DNA of 64,000 nucleotides from contig NZ_OCMY01000001.1 of assembly GCF_900215435.1 (NCBI RefSeq), positions 2,046,001 through 2,110,000 on the forward strand, given 5' to 3'. The translations under genes and the position numbers were made by a program. Each line of letters starts with the position of its first letter. Position 1 is the stretch's first letter. Positions 25,340 through 38,916 of the stretch are shown piece after piece. The notes beneath the pieces were generated by a model, which had not been told where the DNA came from, did no database searches, and worked only from the letters and a program-made list of their open reading frames with translations. The DNA comes from Candidatus Pantoea floridensis (GTDB lineage: Bacteria; Pseudomonadota; Gammaproteobacteria; Enterobacterales; Enterobacteriaceae).

Positions 25340-26377
25340 CTATTTTTCGCGTTTTGCCGCCGGTGCGGTACTACCGCGTACGCGCAGCTCCGCATCCAGC
25401 AGACGTGATCCATTATTCACGCGTTTCCCTTGCAGCTCATCGAGTAATAGCAGCATCGCTTCGCGGCCAATAGCAAAGCGCGGCTGCGCGACGGTGGTCA
25501 AGGGTGGATCGTAATATTGTGCGAGCTCGATATCATCGAAACCCACAACAGACAAATCTTGTGGAATGCGCATGCCAAGTTTGCGCGCCTGGTTCATGGC
25601 ACCCAGCGCCATCAAATCGCTATGGCAGAAGATGGCTTTTGGCGGCTGCGGCAAGCTCATTAACTGCTTCAGCGCGCTGGCGCCTGCTTCAAAGGTGAAA
25701 TCACCGTGCACAATCATGGTGGGATCGATGGCGATGCTGCTGCGGCGCAGCGCCTGAATGTAGCCCTGCAAACGATACTGGCTGAGCGGAACGTGTTCTG
25801 GTCCGGTGATGCAGGCGATTTGACGATGACCAAGCTGCAAGAGATGATTAACGGCTTCAAATGCCGCCGTCAGGTTATCAATGTGCACCGTTGGCAGCGC
25901 CATTTCTGGGGCAAATTCATTTCCCATCACCATCGGCGGCAGATTGCGCTGATCTTCAATGCCTGCATCAAACGGCAGCTGTGAACCCAGCAGCACCATG
26001 CCGTCAATTTGCCGCGTCAGCATTAAATTCAGGAAGGTTTTTTCCTGCTGATTTTGATGGGCACAATCTCCAATCAGGACCAGATAACCTTCCTGCGCGG
26101 CGGTCACTTCTACGCCGCGGATAATCTCACTGAAAAAGGGATCGCAGATGTCCGGCACAATCACCAGAATAGTTTGCGTTTCACCGCGTTTGGCGTTGCG
26201 CGCCAAACCGTGCGGCGCGTAGCCCACGGCAAGCACCGCTTTTTCGACTTTGAGCCGGGTAGCGGCAGAGACTTTTTCTGGATTCATCAACGCACGTGAA
26301 ACCGTGGCGGTAGAAACACCGGCTTTCTCAGCCACATCTTTCATGGTGGCGGCGGTTGAGGATTGCTTCTGGTCCAA
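25340..26377 (-). CDS. cytR: LacI-family repressor CytR
   Basis: A 345-residue LacI/GalR repressor of nucleoside uptake and catabolism genes, acting with CRP and relieved by cytidine. The helix-turn-helix is TMKDVAEKAGVSTATVSRAL (about 11-30), followed by a hinge and a periplasmic-binding-protein-like effector domain with ILVIVPDICDPFFSEIIRG and HSDLMALGAM. The start codon is TTG (26375-26377) with AGGAG about 7 bases upstream, giving the same N-terminal length as E. coli CytR. It lies between ftsN and priA as in E. coli. Confidence 0.95.
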   Translation of the reverse strand: MDQKQSSTAATMKDVAEKAGVSTATVSRALMNPEKVSAATRLKVEKAVLAVGYAPHGLARNAKRGETQTILVIVPDICDPFFSEIIRGVEVTAAQEGYLVLIGDCAHQNQQEKTFLNLMLTRQIDGMVLLGSQLPFDAGIEDQRNLPPMVMGNEFAPEMALPTVHIDNLTAAFEAVNHLLQLGHRQIACITGPEHVPLSQYRLQGYIQALRRSSIAIDPTMIVHGDFTFEAGASALKQLMSLPQPPKAIFCHSDLMALGAMNQARKLGMRIPQDLSVVGFDDIELAQYYDPPLTTVAQPRFAIGREAMLLLLDELQGKRVNNGSRLLDAELRVRGSTAPAAKREK

Positions 26378-26543
26378 CGTATAACTCCTGACGCGGTACA
26401 GCGCATTGATTTACAGAGAATGCCGGGCTTCAACCGGGTCGGCACTATTGTTAACCCAAGGTCGCGCCGGGTTGTTACTTAATTTGCATAAAAATTGTGA
26501 CTTGTGCGACTTTTTTCGATCTGGCTCGCAGTTGTAGCGTGGC

Positions 26544-28849
<2,306 letters not shown>

Positions 28850-28855
28850 ATGCCG

Positions 28856-28967
28856 CCTTCGATGAGATTGCTCGTCGGAGCATACACTTAATGTTCAATC
28901 GCGTGTGGTGCTGTGCAGGCTGAGAGCCTGGCGCGGAGAGCGACACGGCCTTTTATGAGGTTCTCCC
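28856..28967 (+). promoter_or_regulatory. rpmE leader, candidate L31 autoregulatory region
   Basis: A structured leader of about 110 nt with complementary GATTGCTC/GTGCTGTGC-type segments and a GCTGAGAGCC hairpin precedes the rpmE start. L31 leader RNAs that bind L31 and repress rpmE are known in gammaproteobacteria. The folding here was not computed. Confidence 0.5.
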
Positions 28968-29183
28968 ATGAAACAAGGTATTCACCCTAAGTACGAAGCA
29001 GTAACCATGACTTGCTCTTGCGGTAACGTGATCAACACCCGTTCAACCATGGCTTCTGGTCTGAACCTGGACGTGTGCGGCAAATGCCACCCGTTCTACA
29101 CTGGTAAGCAGCGTGTTGCTGACACCGGTGGCCGTGTAGATCGCTTCAACAAGCGTTTCAGCGTGCCAGCAAGCAAGAAATAA
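28968..29183 (+). CDS. rpmE: Ribosomal protein L31
   Basis: A 71-residue large-subunit protein that bridges the two ribosomal subunits. The zinc-binding (C+) form is shown by C16, C18, C37 and C40 (CSCGN and DVCGKCHPF). End [13 protein letters not shown] matches E. coli RpmE (70 residues) closely. It is followed by a strong bidirectional terminator shared with metJ. Confidence 0.98.
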   Translation: MKQGIHPKYEAVTMTCSCGNVINTRSTMASGLNLDVCGKCHPFYTGKQRVADTGGRVDRFNKRFSVPASKK

Positions 29184-29221
29184 GATTATTTGCCGTCGAA
29201 TCATCACGATTCGGAAGCAAG

Positions 29222-29250
29222 AAAAAACCCAGCTTCGGCTGGGTTTTTTT
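29222..29250. terminator. rpmE/metJ bidirectional terminator
   Basis: A 12-bp perfect stem AAAAAACCCAGC / GCTGGGTTTTTT with a TTCG tetraloop between converging rpmE and metJ. Confidence 0.94.
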
Positions 29251-29260
29251 ATTTCTGGCG

Positions 29261-29578
29261 TCAGTATTCCCAACTATCGGGATCGATGCCCATCTCACGC
29301 ATAATCTGTTTTGCTTCTTCCGGAATTTCATCACTGCGTTCTTTGCGCAGATCGACATCGTTCGGCAGAGGCTGCCCGGTGAAAGCATGCAAAAAGGCTT
29401 CACACAGCAGTTCGCTGTTGGTAGCGTGACGCAGGTTATTCACCTGACGGCGTGTACGCTCATCCGTTAAAATCTTCAGCACTTTCAGCGGGATAGAAAC
29501 TGTGATTTTCTTAACCTGCTCGCTCTTCTTACCATGTTCAGCGTAAGGGCTGATATATTCGCCGTTCCATTCAGCCAT
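29261..29578 (-). CDS. metJ: Methionine repressor MetJ
   Basis: A 105-residue ribbon-helix-helix repressor that uses S-adenosylmethionine as corepressor and binds tandem 8-bp met boxes. It matches E. coli MetJ (105 residues): the beta strand [24 protein letters not shown] and the [24 protein letters not shown] helices. Divergent from metB; the met boxes at 29767-29798 lie between them and should control both genes. Confidence 0.98.
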   Translation of the reverse strand: MAEWNGEYISPYAEHGKKSEQVKKITVSIPLKVLKILTDERTRRQVNNLRHATNSELLCEAFLHAFTGQPLPNDVDLRKERSDEIPEEAKQIMREMGIDPDSWEY

Positions 29579-29766
29579 GGGTTACCTTAATCAATAAAAG
29601 TTGAATATGGGGAAATCCGTTGATTATGCCCGATTTTTCGATACCTGACCCCTTAAACCGCAGGTTTTATGCTTGAGCATCGCTTTTGAAAAGGAAAGCG
29701 CGCTGAACACCAGGCGATGACGGACAATTTTAGCGGTTATTGATGATTTGCTCAATCTATACGCAA

Positions 29767-29798
29767 AGACATTTAGATGTCCAGATGTATTGACGTCT
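29767..29798. promoter_or_regulatory. Four tandem met boxes (MetJ operator)
   Basis: Four contiguous 8-bp units, AGACATTT, AGATGTCC, AGATGTAT, TGACGTCT, match AGACGTCT at five or more positions each. They lie in the metJ-metB intergenic region, as in E. coli. Confidence 0.92.
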
Positions 29799-29852
29799 AT
29801 GCGCTGAATGTTATTCTGTTGCTCTTCTTTTTCTTCAGGAACAGTAGGCACC

Positions 29853-31013
29853 ATGACGCGCAAACAGGCAACCATCGCAGTACGCAGCGGTTTGAATGAT
29901 GACGAGCAATATGGCTGCGTTGTCCCACCGATTCATCTCTCCAGTACTTATAACTTCCTCGACTTCAATGAGCCGCGCGCGCATGACTATTCACGCCGCG
30001 GTAATCCGACGCGCGATGTGGTTCAGCGTGCGCTGGCGGAGCTGGAGGGGGGCGCAGGTGCGGTATTAACCAATACCGGCATGTCAGCGATTCATCTGGT
30101 GACCACCGTGTTCCTGAAGCCGGGCGATTTACTGGTCGCACCTCATGACTGCTACGGCGGCAGCTATCGTCTGTTCGATAGCCTGAGCAAGCGCGGTGCC
30201 TATCGCGTGAAGTTTGTTGATCAGGGCGATAAAGCCGCGCTGGCTGCTGCATTAGCTGAGAAGCCAAAGCTGGTGCTGGTCGAGAGCCCAAGCAATCCGC
30301 TATTGCGCGTGGTTGATATCGCCAGCATTTGTGCCGCCGCGCGCGAAGCCGGCGCGATTAGCGTGGTGGATAACACCTTCCTTAGCCCGGCGCTGCAAAA
30401 CCCGCTGGCGCTGGGTGCCGATCTGGTGGTTCACTCCTGTACCAAATACCTGAACGGCCACTCCGATGTGGTTGCAGGCGCAGTCATCTCTAAAGATCCG
30501 GCGATGGCGACCGATCTTGCCTGGTGGGCGAATAATATTGGTGTCACTGGCGCCGCGTTTGATAGCTACCTGCTGCTACGCGGTTTACGCACGCTGTCGC
30601 CGCGTATCGCCGCCGCACAACGCAACGCATTGGCAATTGTTGATTACCTGAAGCAACAACCGCTGGTGAAAAAACTGTATCATCCGTCTCTGCCGAAAAA
30701 CGCCGGTCATGAGTTTGCGGTACGTCAGCAGCGTGGCTTTGGCGCCATGTTGAGTTTCGAAATTGATGCTGATGAAGCGCGCCTGCGCCGCTTCCTGAAA
30801 GCACTGCAGCTGTTTACGCTGGCTGAATCACTGGGCGGTGTAGAGAGTTTGATTTCGCATACCGCGACCATGACGCATGCGGGCATGTCTGCAGAAGCGC
30901 GCGCGGCAGCGGGAATTTCTGAAACACTGCTGCGTATTTCAGTGGGAATTGAAGATCACGAAGATTTAATCGCCGATCTGGATAATGCATTCAGGATCGC
31001 AGCCGAGGGGTAA
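29853..31013 (+). CDS. metB: Cystathionine gamma-synthase
   Basis: A 386-residue PLP enzyme joining O-succinylhomoserine and cysteine to make cystathionine in methionine synthesis. Motifs of the Cys/Met metabolism PLP family are SRRGNPTRDVVQRALAELEGGAGA, the DNTFLSP segment and the PLP lysine in VVHSCTKYLNGHSDVV (about 190-205). Same length as E. coli MetB. I chose ATG 29853 (MTRKQATIAVRSGL), the conserved start. Followed by metL with a 2-bp gap, so the pair is an operon. Confidence 0.97.
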   Translation: MTRKQATIAVRSGLNDDEQYGCVVPPIHLSSTYNFLDFNEPRAHDYSRRGNPTRDVVQRALAELEGGAGAVLTNTGMSAIHLVTTVFLKPGDLLVAPHDCYGGSYRLFDSLSKRGAYRVKFVDQGDKAALAAALAEKPKLVLVESPSNPLLRVVDIASICAAAREAGAISVVDNTFLSPALQNPLALGADLVVHSCTKYLNGHSDVVAGAVISKDPAMATDLAWWANNIGVTGAAFDSYLLLRGLRTLSPRIAAAQRNALAIVDYLKQQPLVKKLYHPSLPKNAGHEFAVRQQRGFGAMLSFEIDADEARLRRFLKALQLFTLAESLGGVESLISHTATMTHAGMSAEARAAAGISETLLRISVGIEDHEDLIADLDNAFRIAAEG

Positions 31014-31015
31014 CC

Positions 31016-33448
31016 ATGACGATTTCAGCAGGCGCGGGAACGCCGATCAAGCAGTTGCATAAATTTGGTGGCAGTAGCCTGGCCGACGCACGTTGCTATC
31101 AACGCGTAGCCAGCATCATGGCGGATTACAGCCAGCCAGGCGACTTAATGGTGGTCTCTGCTGCAGGCAGCACCACCAACCAGTTGATTAGCTGGCTGAA
31201 ATTAAGCCAGAGCGATCGCTTATCTGCCCATCAGGTGCAACAGGCTTTACGCCGCTTTCACAGCGAGCTTATTGCTGCGCTGCTGCCTGCTGAATATGCC
31301 GAAACCCTGACCTCTACCTTTATACGCGATCTGGAACGGTTGGCGGCACTGCTCGACGGCACCATCACCGACGCGGTTTATGCCGAAGTGGTCGGCCACG
31401 GCGAAATCTGGTCGGCGCGCTTAATGGCTGCAGTATTAAGCCAGCGCGAAATTGAAGCGGCCTGGCTTGATGCGCGTGACTTCCTGCGTGCCGAACGTGC
31501 CGCACAGCCGCAGGTGGATGAAGGAAAATCCTGGCCGCTGCTGCAGGAGCTGTTGACCCAGCATCCGCATAAGCGTTTGGTGGTAACCGGATTTATCAGC
31601 CGCAGCGATGCCGGTGAAACGGTCTTGCTGGGCCGTAACGGCTCGGACTACTCGGCCACGCAGATTGGTGCGCTGGCGGGTGTGGGTCGCGTGACCATCT
31701 GGAGCGATGTGGCGGGCGTGTATAGCGCCGATCCACGCAAAGTCTCTGATGCCTGCCTGCTGCCGCTGCTGCGTCTGGATGAAGCCAGCGAGCTGGCACG
31801 TCTGGCGGCGCCGGTATTGCACACTCGCACCTTGCAGCCGGTTTCTAATAGCGATATCGATTTGCAGCTGCGCTGCAGCTATCAGCCGGAGCAGGGCTCG
31901 ACGCGCATCGAGCGCGTGCTGGCATCTGGCACCGGTGCGCGCATCGTCACCAGCCACGATGATGTGTGTCTGGTTGAGATTGAGATCCCGGCTAATCACG
32001 ATTTCAAAACGCAGCAGAAAGAGATCGATCTGCTGCTGAAGCGCGCGCAGCTACGGCCGCTGGCGATGGGGATTCATCCCGATCGCCGCCTGCTGCAGCT
32101 GTGTTACACCTCTGAAGTGGTGAACAGCGCCTTTAATCTGCTGCAGGATGCCGCATTGCCGGGTCATCTGCAGCTGCGCGACGGCTTAGCGCTGGTGGCG
32201 CTAGTGGGAGCAGGCGTAACGCGTAATCCGCTGCATAGCCATCGCTTCTGGCAGCAGATCAAAGATCAGCCGGTGGAATTTGTCTGGCAGTCTGAAGATC
32301 ACATCAGCATTGTTGCTGTACTGCGCGTTGGGCCAACGCAGCACCTGATTCAGGGCTTGCATCAGTCGCTGTTCCGCGCGGAAAAGCGCATTGGCCTGAT
32401 ACTTTTCGGCAAAGGCAATATTGGATCCCGCTGGCTGGAGCTGTTTGCGCGCGAGCAGGAAACGCTGTCGGCGCGTACCGGATTTGAATATGTGCTGGCG
32501 GGCGTGGCGGACAGCAGCCGCAGTTTGCTGAGCTACGACGGTCTGGAAGCCAGCCGCGCGCTGGCGTTTTTCGATGACGAAGCGGTTGAGCGCGATGAAG
32601 AGTCGCTGTTCCTGTGGATGCGCGCGCACCCGTTCGATGATTTGGTGGTGCTGGACGTCACGGCGAGCGAGCAGCTGGCGCAGCAGTATCATGATTTCGC
32701 CAGCCACGGTTTCCACGTGATCAGCGCCAATAAGGTCGCCGGTGCATCCAGCGGCCAGAGCTGGCGTCAGGTGCGTGATGCCTTCGCCAAAACCGGGCGT
32801 CACTGGCTCTATAACGCGACCGTGGGCGCCGGTTTGCCGGTCAATCACACGGTGCGTGATTTGCGAGAAAGCGGTGATAGCATTCTGGCGATCAGCGGCA
32901 TTTTCTCTGGCACACTTTCCTGGTTGTTCCTGCAGTTTGACGGCACGGTTCCATTCAGCGAGCTGGTCGACCAGGCCTGGCAGCAAGGCCTGACTGAACC
33001 CGATCCACGCGTTGATCTGTCTGGGCAGGATGTGATGCGCAAGCTGGTGATTCTGGCGCGCGAAGCGGGCTACGACATCGAGCCGGATCAGGTGCGGGTG
33101 GAATCGCTGGTGCCGTCGATTTGCGACGGTGAGTCGATTGATCACTTCTTCGAAAATGCCGATGAGCTCAATGAGCAGATGCTACAGCGTCTGGAAGCGG
33201 CGCAGGAACTGGGTCTGGTGCTGCGTTACGTAGCGCGTTTCGATGCCAATGGCAAAGCGCGCGTCGGTGTGGAAGCGGTACGCCCTGAGCATCCGCTGGC
33301 CGCGCTGCTGCCGTGCGATAACGTGTTTGCCATCGAAAGCCGCTGGTATCGTGATAATCCGCTGGTGATTCGCGGTCCTGGCGCAGGTCGTGATGTGACG
33401 GCGGGTGCACTGCAATCTGACATCAATCGCCTCGCACAGCTGCTGTAA
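31016..33448 (+). CDS. metL: Aspartokinase II / homoserine dehydrogenase II
   Basis: An 810-residue fusion enzyme catalysing the first and third steps of the aspartate pathway toward methionine. The N-terminal kinase has KFGGSS (16-21) and the ATP/aspartate region with LLGRNGSDYSAT; a reduced ACT-containing linker (about 300-440) follows, then the homoserine dehydrogenase with the GKGNIGSRWLELF dinucleotide loop and the catalytic SGTLSWLF segment with downstream Lys/Asp residues. Length equals E. coli MetL. It is repressed by MetJ through the metB operator rather than by allostery. Confidence 0.97.
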   Translation: MTISAGAGTPIKQLHKFGGSSLADARCYQRVASIMADYSQPGDLMVVSAAGSTTNQLISWLKLSQSDRLSAHQVQQALRRFHSELIAALLPAEYAETLTSTFIRDLERLAALLDGTITDAVYAEVVGHGEIWSARLMAAVLSQREIEAAWLDARDFLRAERAAQPQVDEGKSWPLLQELLTQHPHKRLVVTGFISRSDAGETVLLGRNGSDYSATQIGALAGVGRVTIWSDVAGVYSADPRKVSDACLLPLLRLDEASELARLAAPVLHTRTLQPVSNSDIDLQLRCSYQPEQGSTRIERVLASGTGARIVTSHDDVCLVEIEIPANHDFKTQQKEIDLLLKRAQLRPLAMGIHPDRRLLQLCYTSEVVNSAFNLLQDAALPGHLQLRDGLALVALVGAGVTRNPLHSHRFWQQIKDQPVEFVWQSEDHISIVAVLRVGPTQHLIQGLHQSLFRAEKRIGLILFGKGNIGSRWLELFAREQETLSARTGFEYVLAGVADSSRSLLSYDGLEASRALAFFDDEAVERDEESLFLWMRAHPFDDLVVLDVTASEQLAQQYHDFASHGFHVISANKVAGASSGQSWRQVRDAFAKTGRHWLYNATVGAGLPVNHTVRDLRESGDSILAISGIFSGTLSWLFLQFDGTVPFSELVDQAWQQGLTEPDPRVDLSGQDVMRKLVILAREAGYDIEPDQVRVESLVPSICDGESIDHFFENADELNEQMLQRLEAAQELGLVLRYVARFDANGKARVGVEAVRPEHPLAALLPCDNVFAIESRWYRDNPLVIRGPGAGRDVTAGALQSDINRLAQLL

Positions 33449-33459
33449 CCTTCCACAAT

Positions 33460-33489
33460 AGGCAGACGGCTCCCCTCGTCTGCCTTTTT
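33460..33489 (+). terminator. metBL terminator
   Basis: Stem AGGCAGACG / CGTCTGCCT with an 8-nt loop and four more T residues, 11 bp after metL. Confidence 0.92.
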
Positions 33490-33591
33490 CACTTTATCCC
33501 TCCCATCATGAAACGCTTTCACGTTGTTTGAAGATTTGTCACGCCTGCTGATTAATTTTAAGTTGACGCTAACGCGGTAATGGTTCATTTT

Positions 33592-33623
33592 GTGCATCTG
33601 GACGTCTAAACGTATGGATGTTC
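33592..33623. promoter_or_regulatory. Tandem met boxes upstream of metF
   Basis: GTGCATCT, GGACGTCT, AAACGTAT and GGATGTTC run contiguously in the 8-bp register; the second matches AGACGTCT at seven of eight. They lie about 45 bp upstream of metF. Confidence 0.88.
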
Positions 33624-33639
33624 GCGGGCCGAAAAATAA

Positions 33640-34563
<924 letters not shown>

Positions 34564-34572
34564 GGTGATGCG

Positions 34573-34617
34573 CGCCCCTACAATTTGCCAGTGCTGATTC
34601 TGTAGGGTGCGCATTCA
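34573..34617 (+). repeat. REP-like palindromic units after metF
   Basis: A divergent pair of half-units, GCGCCCCTACA (34573-34583) and TGTAGGGTGCGCATTCATGC (34601-34620), related to the elements at 43398-43448 and 47961-48036, between the converging metF and ppc. Confidence 0.6.
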
Positions 34618-34650
34618 TGCGCTCCTGACACCAGGGTGCAGAACCCATAA

Positions 34651-34676
34651 AAAAAGGAGCCAGCTGGCTCCTTTTT
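34651..34676. terminator. metF/ppc bidirectional terminator
   Basis: A perfect palindrome AAAAAGGAGCCAG / CTGGCTCCTTTTT between the converging metF and ppc genes. Confidence 0.93.
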
Positions 34677-34693
34677 CACATCATGCCTCTTTG

Positions 34694-37345
34694 TTAACCG
34701 GTATTACGCATACCCGCTGCAACACCGGCAATCGTCACCATTAGCGCTTGCTCAACGCGCGCATCCGGCGCATCACCGCGCTCTTCCTGCGCACGTGAAC
34801 GATGCAGCAGTTCAGCCTGCAATACGTTCAGCGGATCGGTATACACGTTACGCAGCGCGATGGATTCGGCAATCCACGGTTGGTCAGCCATCAGGTGCGC
34901 ATCGTTGGCGATGGTTAGCACCGCTTTAATATCCGCATCCAGCTGATCGCGTAGCTGCTTGCCGAGCGGCCACAGCGACTTATCCACCAGACGCTGATCG
35001 TAGTATTCCGCCAGCCACAGATCGGCTTTCGAGAACACCATCTCCAGCATGCCAAGACGCGTTGAGAAGAACGGCCAGTCGCGGCACATGGTTTCCAGCT
35101 CATCCTGATGACCTTCATCCATCGCTTTCTGCAGCGCGGCGCCCGCACCCAGCCAGGCCGGCAACATCAGGCGGTTTTGCGTCCAGGCAAAGATCCACGG
35201 AATGGCGCGCAGCGATTCCACACCGCCGGTTGGGCGACGTTTTGCCGGACGTGAGCCCAGCGGCAATTTACCCAGCTCTTGCTCCGGCGTTGCCGAACGG
35301 AAGTACGGTACGAAGTCGGGATTCTCACGCACATAGCCGCGATACATGGCACAGGAGTGCGCCGAAAGGCCGTTCATGATCTCCTGCCATTCGCGTTTTG
35401 GTTCCGGTGGTGGCAGCAGGTTAGCTTCCAGAATCGCGCCGGTATACAGCGACAGGCTGGCGATAGTGACTTCAGGCAAACCGTATTTGAAGCGAATCAT
35501 CTCGCCCTGTTCGGTCACGCGCAGACCGCCTTTTAGGCTGCCCGGCGGTTGTGATAACAGCGCGGCGTGTGCTGGCGCGCCCCCACGACCAATTGAGCCG
35601 CCGCGTCCGTGGAACAGCGTCAGCGTGATGCCGGCGCTCTCACAGGTTTTGATCAACGCATCCTGCGCCTGATATTGCGCCCAGCTGGCGGCCATCACGC
35701 CGGCATCTTTCGCCGAGTCGGAATAGCCAATCATCACCATCTGCTTGCCATTGATAAAGCCGCGATACCAGTCGATGCTCAGCAGCTGCGTCATCACGTC
35801 ATTGGCGTTGTTGAGGTCATCAAGGGTTTCGAACAGCGGCGCCACCGGCATGGCGTAAGGAATACCGGCTTCTTTCAGCAGCAGATGTACCGCCAACACG
35901 TCTGACGGCGTTTTCGCCATCGAAATCACGTAAGAGGCAATTGAGCCCTGCGGCGCTTCGGCCACCACTTTGCAGGTATCGAGCACTTCACGCGTTTCAT
36001 CGCCAGGTTCCCACTGATGCGGCAACAGCGGACGCTTAGAATTCAGTTCACGGATCAGGAAGGCCTGTTTGTCCGCTTCTGACCAGCTTTCGTAATCACC
36101 GAGGCCGAGATAGCGCGTCACTTCAGCAATCGCCTGGGTATGTCGGGTGCTCTCCTGACGGATATCGATACGCACCAGCGGCACGCCGAAGCACTTCACG
36201 CGGCGCAGCGTATCCAGCAGCTGGCCATTGGCGATGATGCCCATGCCGCACTGTTGTAAAGACTGATAGATAGCGAACAGCGGTTCCCACAGCTGATCGT
36301 TAGAAACCAGCAGACCGGTCGGACGCGGCAGGCGCTCGCCTTTCAGACGACGTTCCAAATAAGCTTGTGTCGTCATCAGCTGGCTGCGCAGGCGTTTCAG
36401 CACCATACGATATGGCTCCAGCGCTTCCGGATCGCCGCACAGCTCGCGCACTTCGTCGCTGCATTCGGACATCGACAGCTCAGAAACCAGCACGCCGATA
36501 TCACGCAGGAACAGGTCCGCGGCTTTCCAGCGGCTCAGCTGCATCGCGTGGCGGGTAATCGGTGCGGTAACGTTTGGGTTGCCGTCACGGTCGCCGCCCA
36601 TCCACGAGGTAAATTTGATCGGCACGAAATCGACCGGCAGCTTAATGCCAAAGGTCTCTTCCACCTGTTCATTCAGCTCGCGCAGGAAGGCAGGCACGCC
36701 TTGCCACAGGCTGTTTTCCACCACGGCAAAGCCCCATTTGGCTTCATCGATGGGCGTTGGACGATATTTGCGGATCTCATCGGTATGCCACGCTTGTGCC
36801 ACCAGCTGACGCAGACGGCGCATCACCTGCGTACGCTCGTAGTCAGAGATATCGCTGTGATCGAGTTGCTGTAAACAGCTGTTCACTTCGCCGAGCATAT
36901 GGATCAGCGTGCGGCGGGTAATTTCGGTGGGGTGTGCCGTCAGCACCAGCTCCAGCGACAGCTCTTCAATCGACTGGCGGATAGCGGCTTCGCTGATATC
37001 ACCTTGCTGTTTCAGACGCTCGAAGGTCTTCTTCAGCAGCTCAGGATGATTCGCGCCATCGCCGCTGCGGGAAATGGTTTGATACTGCTCAGCGACGTTG
37101 GTGAGATTAAGGAACTGGCTAAACGCACGCGCAACCGGCAGCAGCTCGTCATTCGACAGATTTTGCAGCGTGTTCAGCAGTTCCTGACGATGAGTGTCAT
37201 TTCCCGCGCGGGATGACTTAGAGAGTTTACGGATGGTCTCCACCTGGTCGAGGATGTTCTCTCCTAGTGCATCCTTAATCGTATCCCCGAGCAGTTTGCC
37301 GAGCATACTGACATTACTTCGCATTGCGGAATATTGTTCGTTCAT
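34694..37345 (-). CDS. ppc: Phosphoenolpyruvate carboxylase
   Basis: An 883-residue enzyme that carboxylates PEP to oxaloacetate to refill the citric acid cycle. Catalytic H138 lies in [12 protein letters not shown]; the PEP site [12 protein letters not shown] (about 576-587) and the allosteric/C-terminal motif ending VAAGMRNTG are intact. Length equals E. coli Ppc. It ends next to the convergent metF terminator. In E. coli it is activated by acetyl-CoA and inhibited by aspartate. Confidence 0.98.
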   Translation of the reverse strand: MNEQYSAMRSNVSMLGKLLGDTIKDALGENILDQVETIRKLSKSSRAGNDTHRQELLNTLQNLSNDELLPVARAFSQFLNLTNVAEQYQTISRSGDGANHPELLKKTFERLKQQGDISEAAIRQSIEELSLELVLTAHPTEITRRTLIHMLGEVNSCLQQLDHSDISDYERTQVMRRLRQLVAQAWHTDEIRKYRPTPIDEAKWGFAVVENSLWQGVPAFLRELNEQVEETFGIKLPVDFVPIKFTSWMGGDRDGNPNVTAPITRHAMQLSRWKAADLFLRDIGVLVSELSMSECSDEVRELCGDPEALEPYRMVLKRLRSQLMTTQAYLERRLKGERLPRPTGLLVSNDQLWEPLFAIYQSLQQCGMGIIANGQLLDTLRRVKCFGVPLVRIDIRQESTRHTQAIAEVTRYLGLGDYESWSEADKQAFLIRELNSKRPLLPHQWEPGDETREVLDTCKVVAEAPQGSIASYVISMAKTPSDVLAVHLLLKEAGIPYAMPVAPLFETLDDLNNANDVMTQLLSIDWYRGFINGKQMVMIGYSDSAKDAGVMAASWAQYQAQDALIKTCESAGITLTLFHGRGGSIGRGGAPAHAALLSQPPGSLKGGLRVTEQGEMIRFKYGLPEVTIASLSLYTGAILEANLLPPPEPKREWQEIMNGLSAHSCAMYRGYVRENPDFVPYFRSATPEQELGKLPLGSRPAKRRPTGGVESLRAIPWIFAWTQNRLMLPAWLGAGAALQKAMDEGHQDELETMCRDWPFFSTRLGMLEMVFSKADLWLAEYYDQRLVDKSLWPLGKQLRDQLDADIKAVLTIANDAHLMADQPWIAESIALRNVYTDPLNVLQAELLHRSRAQEERGDAPDARVEQALMVTIAGVAAGMRNTG

Positions 37346-37598
37346 TGGACCCTGACACCCTCATCATCTTTTTAAATATCCCCACGGGAATTATCCACGG
37401 GCATAACATCGTCTTTTATCTAGCCACGTATCTTCTTGTACGTCAATTGACTTAAATCCGCATGAATGTGCGGCTAAATAGCGGAAATTCAAAGAATTTG
37501 CTTGCAGCGAAGCGAGATAAGTTATTCTTATTATCAAATCCCGAACAATGACGGGGCAATTTGCTGATTTAACAGTGAAATGCCCCATCTGTTGTTCA

Positions 37599-38747
37599 TC
37601 AATGACAAAAATGCTGCACAACCTGGGTGATAAGCGCATGAGTCGGCTTGATAAATGCGGTATCAATAAACTCATCCGGCTGATGGGCTTGATTGATAGA
37701 TCCCGGGCCTAACACCAGCGTTGGGCACAATTGCTGGATAAATGGCGCTTCAGTGCAATAGTTCACCACTTCAGTCGGCACGCCCAATAGTTTCTCCACC
37801 ACTTGCACCAGCTCATGATCGGCAGGGCATTCGTAGCCTGGAATAGGCGGATGCAGCTCGCCCACGGTTAAACGTCCCGGCCAGCGCGCGCTGACCGGCG
37901 CCAACGCGTCGTTCAGCAGACCATCCAAATCGCTCAGAGTTAAGCCCGGCAGCGGACGAATATCCATGTGCAATTCACAGCAGGCGCAGATGCGGTTAGC
38001 CGCGTCGCCGCCATGAATATGGCCAAAGTTCATGGTTGGATATGGAATAGCAAAGCCGTCGTGGTTGTAGCGTTCTTTCAAGGTGTTACGCAGCTGCATC
38101 AGTTGAGTGATGGATTCATGCATCAGTTCGATGGCGTTCACGCCGCGCGACGGATCGCTGGAGTGGCCCGATTGCCCCTGAATACGGATCACATTCGATA
38201 GATGACCTTTGTGCGCGCGCACCGGTTTGAGCGACGTTGGCTCGCCGATAATGGCGCAATCCGGACGCAGCTGGGTCGATTCAGAGAAATACTTCGCACC
38301 CGCCATGGTGGTCTCTTCATCGGCGGTTGCGAGGATGTATAGCGGCTTGCTGAGTTTGGTCACGTCAACGTCACGCAGCGCATCCAGAATAAACGCGAAG
38401 AAGCCTTTCATATCGGCGGTGCCCAAGCCATAAAGCTTGTTGTCGTGTTCGGTCAGCGTGAAGGGATCGCGCGTCCAGCGGCCATCATCGTAGGGTACGG
38501 TATCGGTATGGCCGGCCAGCAACAGGCCGCCCGCGCCCAATCCACTGCGCGCCAGCATATTGAATTTATGCCGCGTGCCAGGCACCGGCTGCACTTCGAC
38601 GCTGAAGCCAATATCGCGGAACCAGCCGGCCAGCAAATTGATTAAAGTTTCATTACTCTGATCCAGTGCGCTGTCGGTTGCGCTGATTGATGGCGTGGCA
38701 ATCAACTGGCGGTAGAGTTCGATAAAAGGTGGTAATTTTGTCTTCAC
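37599..38747 (-). CDS. argE: Acetylornithine deacetylase
   Basis: A 382-residue M20-family zinc metallohydrolase giving ornithine in arginine synthesis. Metal-binding and catalytic motifs are [10 protein letters not shown] (about 75-84), the GLGTADMKG segment (about 107-115), [10 protein letters not shown] (Glu pair near 144) and the C-terminal [13 protein letters not shown] (His near 355). Start codon is GTG (38745-38747), as commonly annotated for E. coli argE. Divergent from argC, sharing the ARG-box region. Confidence 0.96.
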   Translation of the reverse strand: MKTKLPPFIELYRQLIATPSISATDSALDQSNETLINLLAGWFRDIGFSVEVQPVPGTRHKFNMLARSGLGAGGLLLAGHTDTVPYDDGRWTRDPFTLTEHDNKLYGLGTADMKGFFAFILDALRDVDVTKLSKPLYILATADEETTMAGAKYFSESTQLRPDCAIIGEPTSLKPVRAHKGHLSNVIRIQGQSGHSSDPSRGVNAIELMHESITQLMQLRNTLKERYNHDGFAIPYPTMNFGHIHGGDAANRICACCELHMDIRPLPGLTLSDLDGLLNDALAPVSARWPGRLTVGELHPPIPGYECPADHELVQVVEKLLGVPTEVVNYCTEAPFIQQLCPTLVLGPGSINQAHQPDEFIDTAFIKPTHALITQVVQHFCH

Positions 38748-38772
38748 TGTTGACGGTCCTTGGGTTAGGATG

Positions 38773-38811
38773 TATCAATATTCATGCATTAATAGTGAAT
38801 AAAAATACAAT
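38773..38811. promoter_or_regulatory. Paired ARG boxes (ArgR operator)
   Basis: Two 18-bp boxes, around TCAAT-ATTC-ATGCA (38775-38788) and TGAAT-AAAA-ATACA (38796-38809), lie 3 bp apart, the spacing needed for hexameric ArgR. They sit between the divergent argE and argCBGH units and should repress both when arginine is present. Confidence 0.8.
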
Positions 38812-38916
38812 AACGTCGCTTGCATGTGAAGCATCAAATCTTCTGCAAACGGCATCCTGGGCAACGGGGCAAGGCCGCGACCCGATACGTGTGACTGTAA
38901 TAAGGTATACAGCCTG

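Noticed and set aside
32201..33145. A 314-codon minus-strand frame opposite metL
   Set aside because: Antisense to a fully conserved enzyme, with shadow-frame composition (His/Arg/Gln-rich) and no supporting start.
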